Source: Harmothoe impar
Taxonomy: Eukaryota > Annelida > Polychaeta > Phyllodocida > Polynoidae
Assembly (NCBI GenBank): GCA_947462335.1
Contig: OX381708.1
Span: 4,464,001-4,528,000 of the forward strand
DNA length: 64,000 bases
Direction of reading: 5' to 3'
Below the pieces are notes generated by a model. It searched no databases. It saw only the letters and a list, made by a program, of their open reading frames with translations, and had not been told where the DNA came from. The number at the start of each line of letters is the position of its first letter. The first letter of the stretch is position 1. This document shows, in pieces, positions 63,561 through 64,000 of the stretch. Both the position numbers and the translations under genes were made by a program.

Positions 63561-64000
63561 GCCTGCTCTTATATCCTCTCCTTTACCTCTCACGAGGATG
63601 TGAATAAGCAAAAGTTGAAAATTGAAATTGAAATTGAAATACAGTGTTAGAATGAGGTTCCAGTCTCCCTGCGTTCAGTCACAGTAGGCGTATTGCTTTG
63701 TCCTGTGACTGATATATTATGTTAAAAAGCCTCCAATATGGAGTATCAACTCGGGAAAGGCTTATTTCTTCAGAATAGTTACTTCCTAGCTCCCAATAAG
63801 TGGAGTTTGCAGCTCTGTTAGAGCTCGTGTTGAGGCTTCAATGCCGGTGTATGTAGACCTGTAGTGTAGTCTGTAATACAACATGTAGTGTGGTGCGTGT
63901 CGGACTCGTTCCTGGAGATGGAACGCTGCTGAGACGCTAGTGAGACGCAGGGCGCGCTGTGCTGGGACGGACGCCGCTGGGACCCTGCCAGACGTGAACA

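Overview
This window looks like nuclear DNA from an invertebrate animal, probably marine; the species cannot be named from the sequence. Reasons: a putative spliced gene with a signal peptide, a CR1/L2/Daphne-like non-LTR retrotransposon with an APE endonuclease, a Penelope-type hammerhead motif, very many small non-autonomous DNA transposons with visible target-site duplications (TSDs), and long minisatellites. There are no operons, bacterial genes or recognisable RNA genes.

Protein-coding content is small. A near-complete LINE lies on the minus strand at 41547-45283; its endonuclease/reverse transcriptase ORF has one frameshift near the C-terminus. At the right edge, a minus-strand first exon (62040-62454) encodes a signal peptide, an N/D/G-rich linker, a basic helix and a Gly/Tyr-rich tail, and it ends at a good splice donor. 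Most other long ORFs come from tandem arrays or the opposite strand of these two.

The rest is repeats. Family A is a piggyBac-like MITE (TTAA TSD, ends CCCTTTAAGGAC) of about 230 bp with three internal hairpins; about 35 full or partial copies occur. Family H is Harbinger-like (GGCC ends, 3-bp TSD). Family D has GGGAGTGATCA ends and TTA TSDs. Family G also begins GGCCACTC. Family T inserts at TA (ends CCGTAAAACCTCGCG). Family E has TACACTGA ends. Families C, F and K have tandem-repeat arms: C (TGCCTCTACATGGG) and K (CCCGGGGGGGTAC) show 8-bp TSDs, and F (CTGTGTCTCA ends) has inverted arms built of 17-bp units. Other palindromic MITEs occur singly or in pairs.

Layout: 0-24 kb is a patchwork of MITEs and unique spacer. 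24.4-34.4 kb holds six minisatellites (63-, 42-, 44-, 64-, about 29- and 42-bp units) and a purine-rich tract. 34.5-39.4 kb is MITEs, including the largest family F copy. 40.0-47.5 kb is a 59-bp satellite split by the LINE. 47.5-61.6 kb returns to nested MITEs and a CCAAT-box minisatellite (54.2-54.9 kb). 61.7-64 kb is the gene edge with nuclear-receptor half-sites.

The most notable observations are: the cloverleaf-like family A and the use of its terminal CCTTAAAGG as an insertion site by three unrelated elements; family F, whose 17-bp arm repeats differ between copies but are uniform within a copy; a satellite made from a family A hairpin core; two unrelated minisatellites that both repeat a CCAAT/Y-box; and the LINE inserted into a satellite.
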